Source: Lentibacillus populi
Lineage (GTDB): Bacteria; Bacillota; Bacilli; Bacillales; Amphibacillaceae
NCBI GenBank assembly: GCA_014642895.1
Contig: BMJD01000004.1
Coordinates: forward strand, 124,001-188,000
Length of the DNA stretch: 64,000 bases
Direction of reading: 5' to 3'
Shown: positions 54,545 through 63,026 of the stretch, one piece after another
Layout: each line of letters begins with the position of its first letter
Position numbering within the stretch: position 1 is the first letter of the stretch
Made by a program: the position numbers and the translations under genes
The notes under the pieces: generated by a model
The model's input: only the letters and a program-made list of their open reading frames with translations
What the model was told of the DNA's origin: nothing
The model's database searches: none

Positions 54545-54625
54545 ATCGTACGCCGGAAAAGATCCGGCATTCGCCCAGGTGCACAGAAACAAGTAAGGTC
54601 CGAGTTTCGCCGCTTGGACAACCTC

Positions 54626-55528
54626 CTAAAATGTAGTGGAGGCTAATAATGCAAGGGTCAGTGAATATACTTTATTTTCCGCTGTATCTGTCCGGGAAGT
54701 TAAGACAATTGGTGCCGATGCACCGCTAATCACTGCTGCTACTTTTGCGCCTGCAAAATACATGAACGATTTATATAAAGCATTACCTGTTTCAATCCCC
54801 GGCACAAGTAAAATATCGGCATTTCCTGCAACCTCTGAATGAATTTGTTTATGGTCTGCCGCTATTCTTGATACCGCATTGTCAAATGCTAAAGGACCAT
54901 CTATAATACACCCTTTAATTTGGCCACGTCGCTGCATCTGTGTTAAGGAAGCCGCATCAATCGTTGCCTGCATTGCCGGATTAACTACTTCCACGGCTGC
55001 AAGTGGCGCAACCTTTGGATTAGCTATTCCGATACAATGAGCGACATGAACGCAATTTTGGATAATCTGAACCTTTTCAGGTAACGCTGGGGCGATATTC
55101 ATTGCTGCGTCGGTTAGGAACAGCAGCTTGTCACGTTCCGGAAATTCAAATAACGCAACATGTGACAATACATTTCCGGAACGCAATCCACACTCTTTGT
55201 TTAATACCGCCGTTAATAAATCCTTCGTCGAAATATTTCCTTTCATTAAAATGGACGCTTTTTGCTGGTGTACTGCTCTTACCGCAGCAGCACCCGGATT
55301 TTCTGTCTCATCAACGATCGATAGTTGTGGTGACGTTACATTGAGGTCAATGGAGTCTGCCAATGATCTTGTTTTTAGTTCGTCACCAAACAATAAAAAA
55401 GAACATAAATCCTCCTCAATTACCTGCTTAATAGCCTTAAGCACATCCACATCCGTTGCATTTGCGACAGCAACTGTCTGCATGCTTTTTCTTTTTGCTT
55501 GTTCTTTTAATTCTGCCAGCGTATGCAT
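54626..55528 (-). CDS. ptb: Phosphate butyryltransferase
   Basis: 300 residues, PTA/PTB fold. Swaps CoA for phosphate on branched acyl-CoA: ILMKGNISTKDLLTAVLNKE, RSGNVLSHVALFEFP, FLTDAAMNIAP, ILLVPGIETGNALYKSFMYF, and GAKVAAVISGASAPIVLTSR near the end. GGGAGGAAATA precedes the ATG. First gene of the bkd operon, directly downstream of a sigma-54 promoter controlled by BkdR. Confidence 0.95.
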   Translation of the reverse strand: MHTLAELKEQAKRKSMQTVAVANATDVDVLKAIKQVIEEDLCSFLLFGDELKTRSLADSIDLNVTSPQLSIVDETENPGAAAVRAVHQQKASILMKGNISTKDLLTAVLNKECGLRSGNVLSHVALFEFPERDKLLFLTDAAMNIAPALPEKVQIIQNCVHVAHCIGIANPKVAPLAAVEVVNPAMQATIDAASLTQMQRRGQIKGCIIDGPLAFDNAVSRIAADHKQIHSEVAGNADILLVPGIETGNALYKSFMYFAGAKVAAVISGASAPIVLTSRTDTAENKVYSLTLALLASTTF

Positions 55529-55561
55529 TATTTCCTCCCTGATGGCTTCCCTTGTTAAAGT

Positions 55562-55577
55562 TGCAAGTTCTATGCCA
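55562..55577 (-). promoter_or_regulatory. Sigma-54 (SigL) promoter of the bkd operon
   Basis: Minus strand TGGCAT-AGAAC-TTGCA, matching TGGCAC-N5-TTGCA with correct spacing, 34 bases before the ptb ATG. Consistent with control by the sigma-54 activator BkdR encoded immediately upstream. Confidence 0.85.
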
Positions 55578-55605
55578 AATGTTATTATATTGAAAGCGCT
55601 TCATT

Positions 55606-55636
55606 TGCAGTAATATGCATAATGCAATTTTTTGCA
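55606..55636 (-). promoter_or_regulatory. BkdR upstream activating sites
   Basis: Two TGCA-N6-TGCA inverted repeats (TGCATATTACTGCA and TGCAAAAAATTGCA on the minus strand), 3 bases apart and just after the bkdR stop, about 30-75 bases upstream of the -24 element. Their spacing, symmetry and location fit activator-binding sites. A cre-like TGAAAGCGCTTCA lies between them and the promoter (55591-55603). Confidence 0.6.
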
Positions 55637-55637
55637 A

Positions 55638-57713
55638 TCAGGAAAAATCTTGCGTGCTATTTCTTTCAATTTGATATTTCTTCATTTTATAGTAAAGGTT
55701 CCGAATCGACACATTCAGTTCTTTCGCTGTTTTCGTTTTATTGTAGTTATTTTGTTTATATACATGCGCTATATATTGTTTCTCATAGTCTTCTACAGCG
55801 GTTTGCAGTGATTTGGTCATTAGATTGTCAGTCGTAACGTGATGGTCCGATTTTGCCGGCGTAACGACTAGATCAGGAATATGCTCCTGTTTAATTTGTT
55901 CCTCGTTCATATCCATATAGATCATGGCTCGTCCAATGACATTTTCCAATTCCCGAACATTTCCTGGCCAGTGATATTTTTCCAATATTTTTAGTGCATT
56001 GTTTGAAATTGACTTGACATTCCGGCCATAGTCCTGGTTTATTTTCTCAATAATACGGGCAACCAGTGGAGGTAAATCCGTCATTCTCTCCCGCAATGAC
56101 GGAATATGGATTGGTAATCGGTTTAACCGGTAATACAAATCCTCCCTAAAGGTTTTTTTCATAATTGCCTTTTCCAGATTTATATTGGTAGCTGTTATAA
56201 TCCGGACATTAATCGCGATCGGATCGGTACCACCAACCCGAACAATTTCGTTTTCCTGCAGTACACGAAGTAATTTTGCCTGCATATGTAAAGAGAGCTC
56301 GCCAATTTCGTCGAGAAAAATACTTCCCATATTTGCCTCTTCAAATATTCCTTTTTTTCCGCCCCGTTTCGCCCCGGAAAATGCTCCTTCTTCATAACCA
56401 AATAGTTCACTTTCCAAGATTGATTCCGCAATTGCAGCACAATTGACACGGATAAATTTATTATGCTTTCGGTCACTCTCATTGTGAATGGCATGGGCAA
56501 AAAGCTCTTTACCTGTACCAGATTCCCCTCGCAGAAGCACGGTTGCGGGAGTACGTGCGCCTACTTTAGCCTGTTCAAGTGCTAATTTCATTTCTGGTGA
56601 AGTGCCGACAATATCATCAAACGTATATTTTGCTTCCAGATTGCGGATAATCTGTCTGGCTCGTTTAAGTTCACTTGTTAAAGCTTTAATCTCTGATACG
56701 TCGTGTAATACGCCGACACTCCCTTTTATTTTACCATCAACGATTACAGGAGCGACATTGACTAATACATCCCGTTTGGCTGATCCCACTTTCATCCGCA
56801 CACCCCGGACTGGACGGCGCGTTTTTAACACCTTCATGTGCATGCTTTCCCCTTCAGATATATCCACAGTCGCTGGTTTGCCGACAACATCGGTTTCCTT
56901 TAATCCGGTTATTCTCGTATACGCAGGATTGATCATAATTCCCTTTCCGTTCTCATCGACAACACTAATTGCCTCATCCGAAGAGTAAATGATCGCTTCA
57001 AGCATTGTTTTAATTTCTGTTAAATCGGTATTCGCCTCCGCCAAATCCATCACTTCGGTAATATCCTTAAACACCGCAAAAGCGCCAATTATTTGATCCT
57101 CGGCATTAATCATCGGTATTCTCGTTGTAATCAGGCGCTTGCCGTTCTCCAACACCAATTTTTGGTTGACTTCCCTTCGACGACTTTGCAGCACGTGGGG
57201 CAATCTGCTTTGTGCAATGACCTTGGTAATCGGCTTACCGATAAGCTCCATTTTTGGTACTTCCATAATACGTTCCGTGCTTTTGTTGACAAATTGAATC
57301 ATTTCCCGATTGTCAATTACAATCATGCCATCCCGAATATTGTTCAGGATAAGTTTCTGGTTATTCATTTGCAATTTTATTTGACGTAATAATGTTTCTT
57401 TTTCTTCCATTAACTCAGCTATTATGTATGCTATAGAACCGGGAATAACAATCGTTTTTTCGCTGGACGACGTAATCAATTCCTCAAGCACCTGTTCATC
57501 GCCAGTGGCCTCAATTACAATATCAATATCCTGATTGATCCATTCCCGCCAATAAGCTCCGATTGGTATTCCAAAGCTTTCGGCACGTGCCAATCCTTTC
57601 GCTTCCTGATTTTTATCAATTACCGCAACAACTTCCAGACGATCGGTAGCAGATAAAATCTCCAGTAAAGCTGTTCCACCCTTTCCCGCCCCAACAATCA
57701 GCACCCGTTTCAT
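55638..57713 (-). CDS. bkdR: Sigma-54-dependent activator BkdR
   Basis: 691 residues from the ATG at 57713 (AAGGTGGGG upstream). N-terminal Rossmann-like sensor (VGAGKGG, residues 7-13), two PAS domains (about 115-220 and 230-345), AAA+ domain with Walker A GESGTGKE (about 396-403), the sigma-54 contact loop GAFSGA (about 443), Walker [11 protein letters not shown], and a C-terminal Fis-type helix-turn-helix ([20 protein letters not shown]). Senses branched-chain amino acid state and activates ptb transcription. Confidence 0.94.
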   Translation of the reverse strand: MKRVLIVGAGKGGTALLEILSATDRLEVVAVIDKNQEAKGLARAESFGIPIGAYWREWINQDIDIVIEATGDEQVLEELITSSSEKTIVIPGSIAYIIAELMEEKETLLRQIKLQMNNQKLILNNIRDGMIVIDNREMIQFVNKSTERIMEVPKMELIGKPITKVIAQSRLPHVLQSRRREVNQKLVLENGKRLITTRIPMINAEDQIIGAFAVFKDITEVMDLAEANTDLTEIKTMLEAIIYSSDEAISVVDENGKGIMINPAYTRITGLKETDVVGKPATVDISEGESMHMKVLKTRRPVRGVRMKVGSAKRDVLVNVAPVIVDGKIKGSVGVLHDVSEIKALTSELKRARQIIRNLEAKYTFDDIVGTSPEMKLALEQAKVGARTPATVLLRGESGTGKELFAHAIHNESDRKHNKFIRVNCAAIAESILESELFGYEEGAFSGAKRGGKKGIFEEANMGSIFLDEIGELSLHMQAKLLRVLQENEIVRVGGTDPIAINVRIITATNINLEKAIMKKTFREDLYYRLNRLPIHIPSLRERMTDLPPLVARIIEKINQDYGRNVKSISNNALKILEKYHWPGNVRELENVIGRAMIYMDMNEEQIKQEHIPDLVVTPAKSDHHVTTDNLMTKSLQTAVEDYEKQYIAHVYKQNNYNKTKTAKELNVSIRNLYYKMKKYQIERNSTQDFS

Positions 57714-57858
57714 AATACCCCACCTTGCAATTTTTTGCACACTTTTATCATAAGCTATTCTGCATTATTTAGCAAATCCTATAATTATTTCTATTTTTTA
57801 TTGCTTTTGCTATACTAAATGAAGTTAATATAATGTGTTTTTAAAAAGGGGAAAAGGT

Positions 57859-58098
57859 ATGATTCGAATTATTGCCGTATTAATGTTGGTAATTCCAGGA
57901 ATAATCGCGGCATATGGAATTAAACTTATGCGTGATTCATTGTTTAATGAACTGACTGGTATCTTCCTTCATACTGGATTGCAATTTTTTATCGGTTTTA
58001 TTTTTTTTGCTGCAGGATTGGCCTTTATTGGCGGATTTATTGTACATCGTGATCGCAAACGTCAGGCAGAAAGGAAAAATAATAGAAGCAGAAGATAA
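57859..58098 (+). CDS. yqzF: YqzF (DUF2627) small membrane protein
   Basis: 79 residues from the ATG at 57859 (AAAAGG close upstream; an in-frame ATG eight codons earlier has no site). Two membrane helices (RIIAVLMLVIPGIIAAYG, LQFFIGFIFFAAGLAFIGGF) with a short loop between and a basic tail (RDRKRQAERKNNRSRR). Family DUF2627; function unknown. Divergent from bkdR, the same neighbourhood as in B. subtilis. Confidence 0.85.
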   Translation: MIRIIAVLMLVIPGIIAAYGIKLMRDSLFNELTGIFLHTGLQFFIGFIFFAAGLAFIGGFIVHRDRKRQAERKNNRSRR

Positions 58099-58124
58099 CT
58101 AATACAAATTAGTTGTCTTTTTTT
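58092..58124 (+). terminator. Terminator of yqzF
   Basis: AAGATAACTAAT/ATTAGTTGTCTT stem with one mismatch, overlapping the stop codon, then TTTTTTT. Confidence 0.85.
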
Positions 58125-58149
58125 ACATCATCCAGCTCCAGTCAGTGTC

Positions 58150-58275
58150 CAGCAACTTGTTTCTCCTCCTTTTCGGTTGATGTCCTCGTTTTCGGGTTGA
58201 TCTTCACACTCTCGGGTTGATATTCTCGTTCTCGGATCGATGTGTTGATGACCCCGCTCTCGGGTTGATGACCCC
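58150..58275. repeat. Degenerate tandem repeats (CTCGGGTTGAT type)
   Basis: Five or so imperfect copies of a roughly 20-30 base unit with core (T/C)TCGGGTTGAT: at about 58166, 58191, 58213, 58235 (TCGGATCGAT) and 58259. No coding sense. Confidence 0.6.
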
Positions 58276-58289
58276 TCTCTTGCACTGAC

Positions 58290-58620
58290 TTTAGGTCGGT
58301 TAAAGAACAAAGGCGCAAGCGCCCATTTAGCGGCGTATGTGCTGCGCCCTGCCAAGCAGGGTGGTTCGGTGTTGCTGCGCAAAGCAGCGGTTTTAACCGA
58401 ACATTCCTACCGTAGGAGATAAAGGAAACATGCCACTAAAAAAGGGGTATGCCGACGTTGGACGCAAAGTCCGCTTTTAGTCGGCCTTCCTTCTTACCCG
58501 AGTCGATGTTGACTTATCGTACGGAGGTGAAGGAAGCACACTAGCCGCTGGGCGCTGGAGCCGGACGTGGCTTATCCGGTTATTAAGTTATCCACAGCCG
58601 CAAAATTTTATAATTTCCTA
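58290..58620 (-). repeat. Structured intergenic repeat, copy before the aspartate kinase gene
   Basis: Second large copy. It carries hairpin GCCGAC-GTT-GGAC-GCAAA-GTCC-GCTTTTA-GTCGGC shared with 54 kb, and a further hairpin GTTCGGT-GTT-GCTGC-GCAAA-GCAGC-GGTTTTA-ACCGAAC with different stems but the same loop and internal bulges. It also has a CCCTGC/GCAGGG stem. No ORF with gene character. Together with the tandem repeats it fills the gap 58125-58739. Confidence 0.65.
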
Positions 58621-58739
58621 GACGAGGACATAGTCGCATAAGTCGCCACCCTCAACTCCCAATTTTGGTTCACAAATCACCTGGAATGTGTTACTATTTG
58701 TAACATTATTATAAAACTTGAATTATTGGGGCGATGTTT

Positions 58740-60086
58740 ATGAAGGTGGCAAAATTTGGCGGAAGTTCCGTAGCAAGTGCCGAACAAATTAAAAAAGTAG
58801 CAGCAATTATTACCGATGATCCAGCGAAAAAATTTATTGTCGTGTCTGCACCAGGAAAACGAAATAAAGACGATTTTAAAATCACTGACAAGCTAATTGA
58901 GATAGCAAATCGCCATTGTCAAGGTGAACCATATGGACACTTGACCGAAACGATCATGATGCGCTTTTCCGAAATTCTTGATCAGCTAAATCTTTCTTCA
59001 GCTATTGCCGAAGAACTTCATCAGACGTTGGAAGAAGCGTTGGGAAGTAATGAATATGATTCTCCAAAGGTTGATATAGTAAAGTCATTGGGAGAAGTCT
59101 TTTCAGCGAAAGTGCTGAGTGCATACTTAACATCAATCGGACTCAATGCCACATATACGAATCCAGAAACAGCTGGCATTATTGTGAGCGACGAGCCTGG
59201 GAATGCGCGGGTTTTGGAGGAGAGCTTTGCCAATCTGTATGCATTGCGGAAAAACAGTGGAATCCAGATTATCCCAGGTTTTTTTGGTTACACCAAAGCA
59301 GGAAAATTAGTTACCTTTTCCCGCGGTGGCTCTGATATTACCGGTTCAATTGTCGCAGCAGGAGTAAAGGCAGAGCTATACGAAAATTTTACAGATGTTG
59401 ACTCCGTATTTACGGTAAATCCATCAATTGTTTATCGGCCAAAACAGATTTCAACGATCACATACAAGGAAATGCGTGAATTATCGTATGCAGGATTTTC
59501 TGTTTTTCACGACGAAGCATTAATTCCCGCTTTTAATGTAGGAATACCAGTTTGCATTAAAAATACGAACAATCCTGAGGCTCCCGGGACAATGATTGTT
59601 GCCGAAAAAGAGCCAACAGAACAATGTGTTGTCGGAATTGCTGGGGATGGCGGTTTTTGCAGCCTTTATGTAAGTAAATATTTAATGAACAGAGAATTGG
59701 GTTTTGGCAGGAAATTACTGCAAATCTTTGAAGATGAACATATTTCGTTTGAACATGCACCATCAGGAATCGATGATATGTCCGTCGTTATTCGGCAAAA
59801 TCAGTTTACTGCAGAAAAGGAAAGAATTATTTTGCAGCGAATTCAAGATGAATTAAATGTGGACACGATTAAAATTCATCGAGATTTGGCAATGATAATG
59901 GTTGTTGGTGAAGGAATGATAAGCACAATTGGTGTTGCCCAAAAAGCAACAAAGGCAATTACTGATGCAAACGTTAATATGGTGATGATCAACCAGGGGT
60001 CTTCAGAAGTATCAATGATGTTCGGAATCCAGGAAGTGGATCTAAATCGTGCTGTTCAATCGTTATATAAAGCTTTTTTCGAATAA
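58740..60086 (+). CDS. Aspartate kinase (class III-like)
   Basis: 448 residues from the ATG at 58740 (GGGG eight bases upstream; the ATG at 58734 is too close). Phosphorylates aspartate, first step to Lys, Thr and Met. Kinase motifs KVAKFGGSSVAS, FSRGGSDITGSI, and DVDSVFTVNP; two C-terminal ACT domains (about 300-448; MMVVGEGMISTIGVAQKATK, VNMVMINQGSSEVSMMFGI) for feedback control. The length and NKDDFKITDKL insertion match the YclM-like, threonine-regulated enzymes. Monocistronic. Confidence 0.93.
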   Translation: MKVAKFGGSSVASAEQIKKVAAIITDDPAKKFIVVSAPGKRNKDDFKITDKLIEIANRHCQGEPYGHLTETIMMRFSEILDQLNLSSAIAEELHQTLEEALGSNEYDSPKVDIVKSLGEVFSAKVLSAYLTSIGLNATYTNPETAGIIVSDEPGNARVLEESFANLYALRKNSGIQIIPGFFGYTKAGKLVTFSRGGSDITGSIVAAGVKAELYENFTDVDSVFTVNPSIVYRPKQISTITYKEMRELSYAGFSVFHDEALIPAFNVGIPVCIKNTNNPEAPGTMIVAEKEPTEQCVVGIAGDGGFCSLYVSKYLMNRELGFGRKLLQIFEDEHISFEHAPSGIDDMSVVIRQNQFTAEKERIILQRIQDELNVDTIKIHRDLAMIMVVGEGMISTIGVAQKATKAITDANVNMVMINQGSSEVSMMFGIQEVDLNRAVQSLYKAFFE

Positions 60087-60093
60087 TGAAATC

Positions 60094-60145
60094 AAAAATA
60101 GTACTGGAAACATGTTTTAGTAAATAAGTTTCCAGTACTATTTTT
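60094..60145. terminator. Bidirectional terminator (aspartate kinase / spo0A)
   Basis: Perfect 18-pair stem AAAAATAGTACTGGAAAC/GTTTCCAGTACTATTTTT between the converging genes. Confidence 0.92.
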
Positions 60146-60170
60146 AATTCATCAGCCATCACTAACACAG

Positions 60171-60950
60171 TTAACTCGCCTTATGTTCCAGTCGCAATCG
60201 GTCAGCGACCATGGCAATAAACTCTGAATTCGTCGGTTTTGCCTTCGAAATACTGACTGTATACCCAAATAATGCTGAAATTGATTCAATGTTGCCTCTG
60301 CTCCATGCTACTTCAATGGCATGCCGAATCGCCCGCTCGACCCTTGAAGCTGTCGTATTAAATTTTTTAGCGATATCAGGATACAACACCTTTGTAATGG
60401 AACCAAGCAATTCAATATCATTATAAACCATTGTAATGGCTTCCCTTAAATACATATAACCTTTAATATGTGCCGGAACACCTATCTCATGAATTATATT
60501 CGTAATACTTGCTTCCAAATCTTTTTTCAGCTGGTCCTTTTTATTAACCTTTTTCTTTTTCGAATGAGGAATTCCACTTCCCTGAACTTGACGAATTTGG
60601 TCAGCCAAATTATCCAAATCAAATGGTTTCAGGATAAAATAAGCAGCACCTAAATCCACCGCTTTCTTCATAACTTCTTCCTGCCCAAAAGCTGTCAGCA
60701 TAATAACACTTGGATCATGATTCCTCTCCATACTTCTTAGTTGATTAAGCACTGCCAGTCCATCGACATGAGGCATGATTATATCCAATATAAGAACATC
60801 AGGCTCAATATCCTCCAGCAACTCCAGGCAATCACGGCCATTATATGCTGTACCAATCACCTCGATATCCTGCTGCCCATCAAAATATTCCTCCATCAAT
60901 TGAATAAGTTCTCTGTTATCATCTACTAAACAAACCGATATTTTTTCCAC
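60171..60950 (-). CDS. spo0A: Sporulation master regulator Spo0A
   Basis: 259 residues from a GTG at 60950 (GGGAGG upstream; the adjacent TTG is possible). Receiver domain (1-125) with acidic pocket DDN (10-12), phosphorylated Asp56 in [12 protein letters not shown], Thr in MLTAFGQ and Lys in ILKPFD; a hinge with [10 protein letters not shown]; and effector domain with the DNA-reading helix [19 protein letters not shown] and [20 protein letters not shown] at the C-terminus. Controls entry into sporulation. Confidence 0.97.
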   Translation of the reverse strand: MEKISVCLVDDNRELIQLMEEYFDGQQDIEVIGTAYNGRDCLELLEDIEPDVLILDIIMPHVDGLAVLNQLRSMERNHDPSVIMLTAFGQEEVMKKAVDLGAAYFILKPFDLDNLADQIRQVQGSGIPHSKKKKVNKKDQLKKDLEASITNIIHEIGVPAHIKGYMYLREAITMVYNDIELLGSITKVLYPDIAKKFNTTASRVERAIRHAIEVAWSRGNIESISALFGYTVSISKAKPTNSEFIAMVADRLRLEHKAS

Positions 60951-60990
60951 CAATCCGTTCCTCCCTTTATGTATTTCGATCCTTCACGTA

Positions 60991-61022
60991 ATGTATTCGA
61001 CATAAGAACTAAATATCCTTTT
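60991..61022 (-). promoter_or_regulatory. Sigma-H promoter of spo0A with overlapping Spo0A box
   Basis: Minus strand AAAGGATAT, 11 bases, GTCGAATAC, matching the sigma-H pattern RnAGGAWWW-N11-RnnGAAT. TGTCGAA (60996-61002) overlaps the -10, and a second TGTCGAA is on the + strand at 61137-61143. This suggests the usual autoregulated, starvation-induced start. Confidence 0.75.
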
Positions 61023-61194
61023 TTTATTTAAAAAACTTTAATTTTTTTTGTAAAAACTTCAATTAGCTCGATTTTACTCTTGTTTACGATTTAATTTGAT
61101 AAAAAATGATAAATTACGACAAATATACAGTAATTTTGTCGAAAAATATTACAAGAAAAACCCAAAAGCAATTTATTTTTGCTTTTTGGTTTTG

Positions 61195-61312
61195 AAAGTA
61201 TGGATAAAGTGAATCTTCATTCAGTTGGGAAGGAGTCCCTCCCTCACTGAATGCTGAATGCCCCCACCTTCCTGTATTTGGTTTACTCACCCTTGGAGGT
61301 GGGGGGATTACA
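61195..61312 (-). repeat. Structured repeat / terminator region downstream of spoIVB
   Basis: AAAGTGAATCTTCATTCAGT opens a stem with ACTGAATG, enclosing GGGA/TCCC arms; next comes CCCCCACCTT...GGAGGTGGGGG with a 24-base loop. The opening sequence recurs in altered form at 62742-62765 (AAAGTGAAACTTCATTTAGT). The second hairpin could end spoIVB transcription. The remaining 61023-61195 is the AT-rich spo0A upstream region. Confidence 0.5.
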
Positions 61313-61334
61313 TCGTTAATACGTGATAAATTAA

Positions 61335-62624
61335 CTAACTTGCTTTTTCTTGTTCTTCATAAATATTTATTCCCGCTTCCTGCAGCATCCATTCTATATG
61401 AACACCATACCCTGATGTTGGATCATTGACAAAAACATGGGTAACCGCTCCAACTACTTTTCCATCCTGAATGATCGGACTACCGCTCATTCCCTGTACA
61501 ATACCACCTGTTTTCTTCAACAATTTTGGATCCGTTATTTGAATAATCATCCCTTTTGTAGCCGGATACTTTTGTGGAACGCTACTAACAATTTCCACAT
61601 CGAACTCTTCCACCTTTTCCCCGTCAACAACAGTTAGAATTTTGGCTGGCCCTTCTTTTACCTGATGGGATAACGCAATTGGCATTGGTTTATCGTAGGC
61701 ATCATTCTTAATCGGTTTTGTCAGTTCACCGAAAATGCCAAACGGGCTGTTCTTCGTAATGGTTCCGAGTTTATCGTCTTTTACCGAGAATTCGGCTTGC
61801 TTTTCTCCTGGCGTTCCACTATTCCCTTTTTCAATGGACGTAACGTTTGATTGTAAGATTTTTCCATTGTGAATTTGGATTGGTTTTTGTGTATCCATAT
61901 CCGAAATCACATGACCCAATGCGCCATATTTTTTTGATTTAGGCTCGTAAAATGTCATAGTCCCAATTCCGGCCGCTGAATCCCGAATATATAGTCCAAT
62001 TCGATATTCATTTGTCTTTTCGTCCATTACCGGGTTTAGAGTAGTTTCGATTGTTTCCTTCCCCCTTTTAAGGGTGACCTCTAATGGTTGATGGTTTTTA
62101 CCGGCTTTCTCAACATATGGTTTTACCTCCGCCATTTCTTTGATTGGTTTGCCATTAATTTTTAAAATGACATCACCAACCTTTATATCTGCGCTCTCGC
62201 CCGGTGACTTGGACCCATTTTCACCCTTGACAAGATGATGGCCAACAACAAGGACACCTAAAGTATGAAGCTGAACACCAATGGATTGCCCACCTGGAAT
62301 GACTTTGATATCGTCTAAAACATTCAGGTTTACTTTCTTAATGGGAAACCCTGCTGCTTCGTACACTAGTTGGCTGTTGCCAGGCTCTTTTGCATAAAAT
62401 TCAGAGGGATCTATCGCTTGAACAGTTTCATCAGCTGCATTAACTGTAACATCATCACCTAATGCCGGGACTTTAATCGGAGCTTGATTCATAAAGGTAA
62501 CAATTTCATCGGGAATGGAAAGGTATTGCTTTACTGGTGTAAAAAAAGGAACTGCTGTTATGATGAACAGGAGCAGAATTCCTGTCAATATCCGTATTTT
62601 ATTCGTGTGCTTCAATCCATTCAC
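61335..62624 (-). CDS. spoIVB: SpoIVB serine peptidase
   Basis: 429 residues. One N-terminal membrane segment (residues 10-30), a PDZ domain (about 105-190, [19 protein letters not shown]), and an S55 peptidase domain with catalytic His238 in GALGHVISD and catalytic Ser about 380 in GMSGSPI. Made in the forespore under sigma-G control, it cleaves SpoIVFA to trigger pro-sigma-K processing. Gene order recN-spoIVB-spo0A is conserved in Bacillaceae. Confidence 0.95.
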   Translation of the reverse strand: MNGLKHTNKIRILTGILLLFIITAVPFFTPVKQYLSIPDEIVTFMNQAPIKVPALGDDVTVNAADETVQAIDPSEFYAKEPGNSQLVYEAAGFPIKKVNLNVLDDIKVIPGGQSIGVQLHTLGVLVVGHHLVKGENGSKSPGESADIKVGDVILKINGKPIKEMAEVKPYVEKAGKNHQPLEVTLKRGKETIETTLNPVMDEKTNEYRIGLYIRDSAAGIGTMTFYEPKSKKYGALGHVISDMDTQKPIQIHNGKILQSNVTSIEKGNSGTPGEKQAEFSVKDDKLGTITKNSPFGIFGELTKPIKNDAYDKPMPIALSHQVKEGPAKILTVVDGEKVEEFDVEIVSSVPQKYPATKGMIIQITDPKLLKKTGGIVQGMSGSPIIQDGKVVGAVTHVFVNDPTSGYGVHIEWMLQEAGINIYEEQEKAS

Positions 62625-62741
62625 TCTCCTCGTTCCTTGCCCATACCATTATTATATCTGTACTTCTAATTTGACCGAACACAATCGATTTTAAACTGGT
62701 GAAAGATAAGAAAAGCTGTGTATCATTTCCTTTTCAATAAA

Positions 62742-62830
62742 GTGAAACTTCATTTAGTGAGGGTTTCCGTCGCACAGGATGTGCTAGTGCCGTCGTTGTC
62801 CCAGACGTGGCGTATTTAGTCTTTGTTCCT
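62742..62830. repeat. Short intergenic repeat related to that at 61.2 kb and to the 54/58 kb elements
   Basis: AAAGTGAAACTTCATTTAGT is followed by GAGGG, then CGTCGCACAGGATGTGCTAG and GTTGTCCCAGACGTGGCG. The first part matches 61208-61228 and the last resembles the GGAC.TGGC ends of the large repeats. It lies in the 400-base recN-spoIVB gap, which has no gene. Confidence 0.4.
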
Positions 62831-62960
62831 AAAATCGGACATTTACGGGCTGTTTATCCCCGATCTCCAGTTTTTGCTTTACTCACGAATAAAGGTGAAA
62901 AAATCGGTTGAAAACGAATAAGTCCTAAAGAGGAACACGTTCATAATTGGGGAAAAATAA

Positions 62961-62990
62961 AAAGCCGGACAGTTTATTTTCCGGCTTTTT
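62961..62990 (-). terminator. Terminator of recN
   Basis: Ten-pair stem AAAAGCCGGA/TCCGGCTTTT with TTTTTATTTTT on the minus strand. Confidence 0.85.
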
Positions 62991-63026
62991 CGGTAAAATT
63001 ATCCTCATTTTTTTCATTTTACAGAG

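Noticed and set aside
58150-58275. CRISPR array
   Set aside because: Units are about 20-30 bases, degenerate, and lack unique spacers; no cas genes are present.
58128-58382. 84-codon minus-strand ORF
   Set aside because: It is produced by reading through the CTCGGGTTGAT tandem repeats; the protein is repetitive and has no ribosome site.
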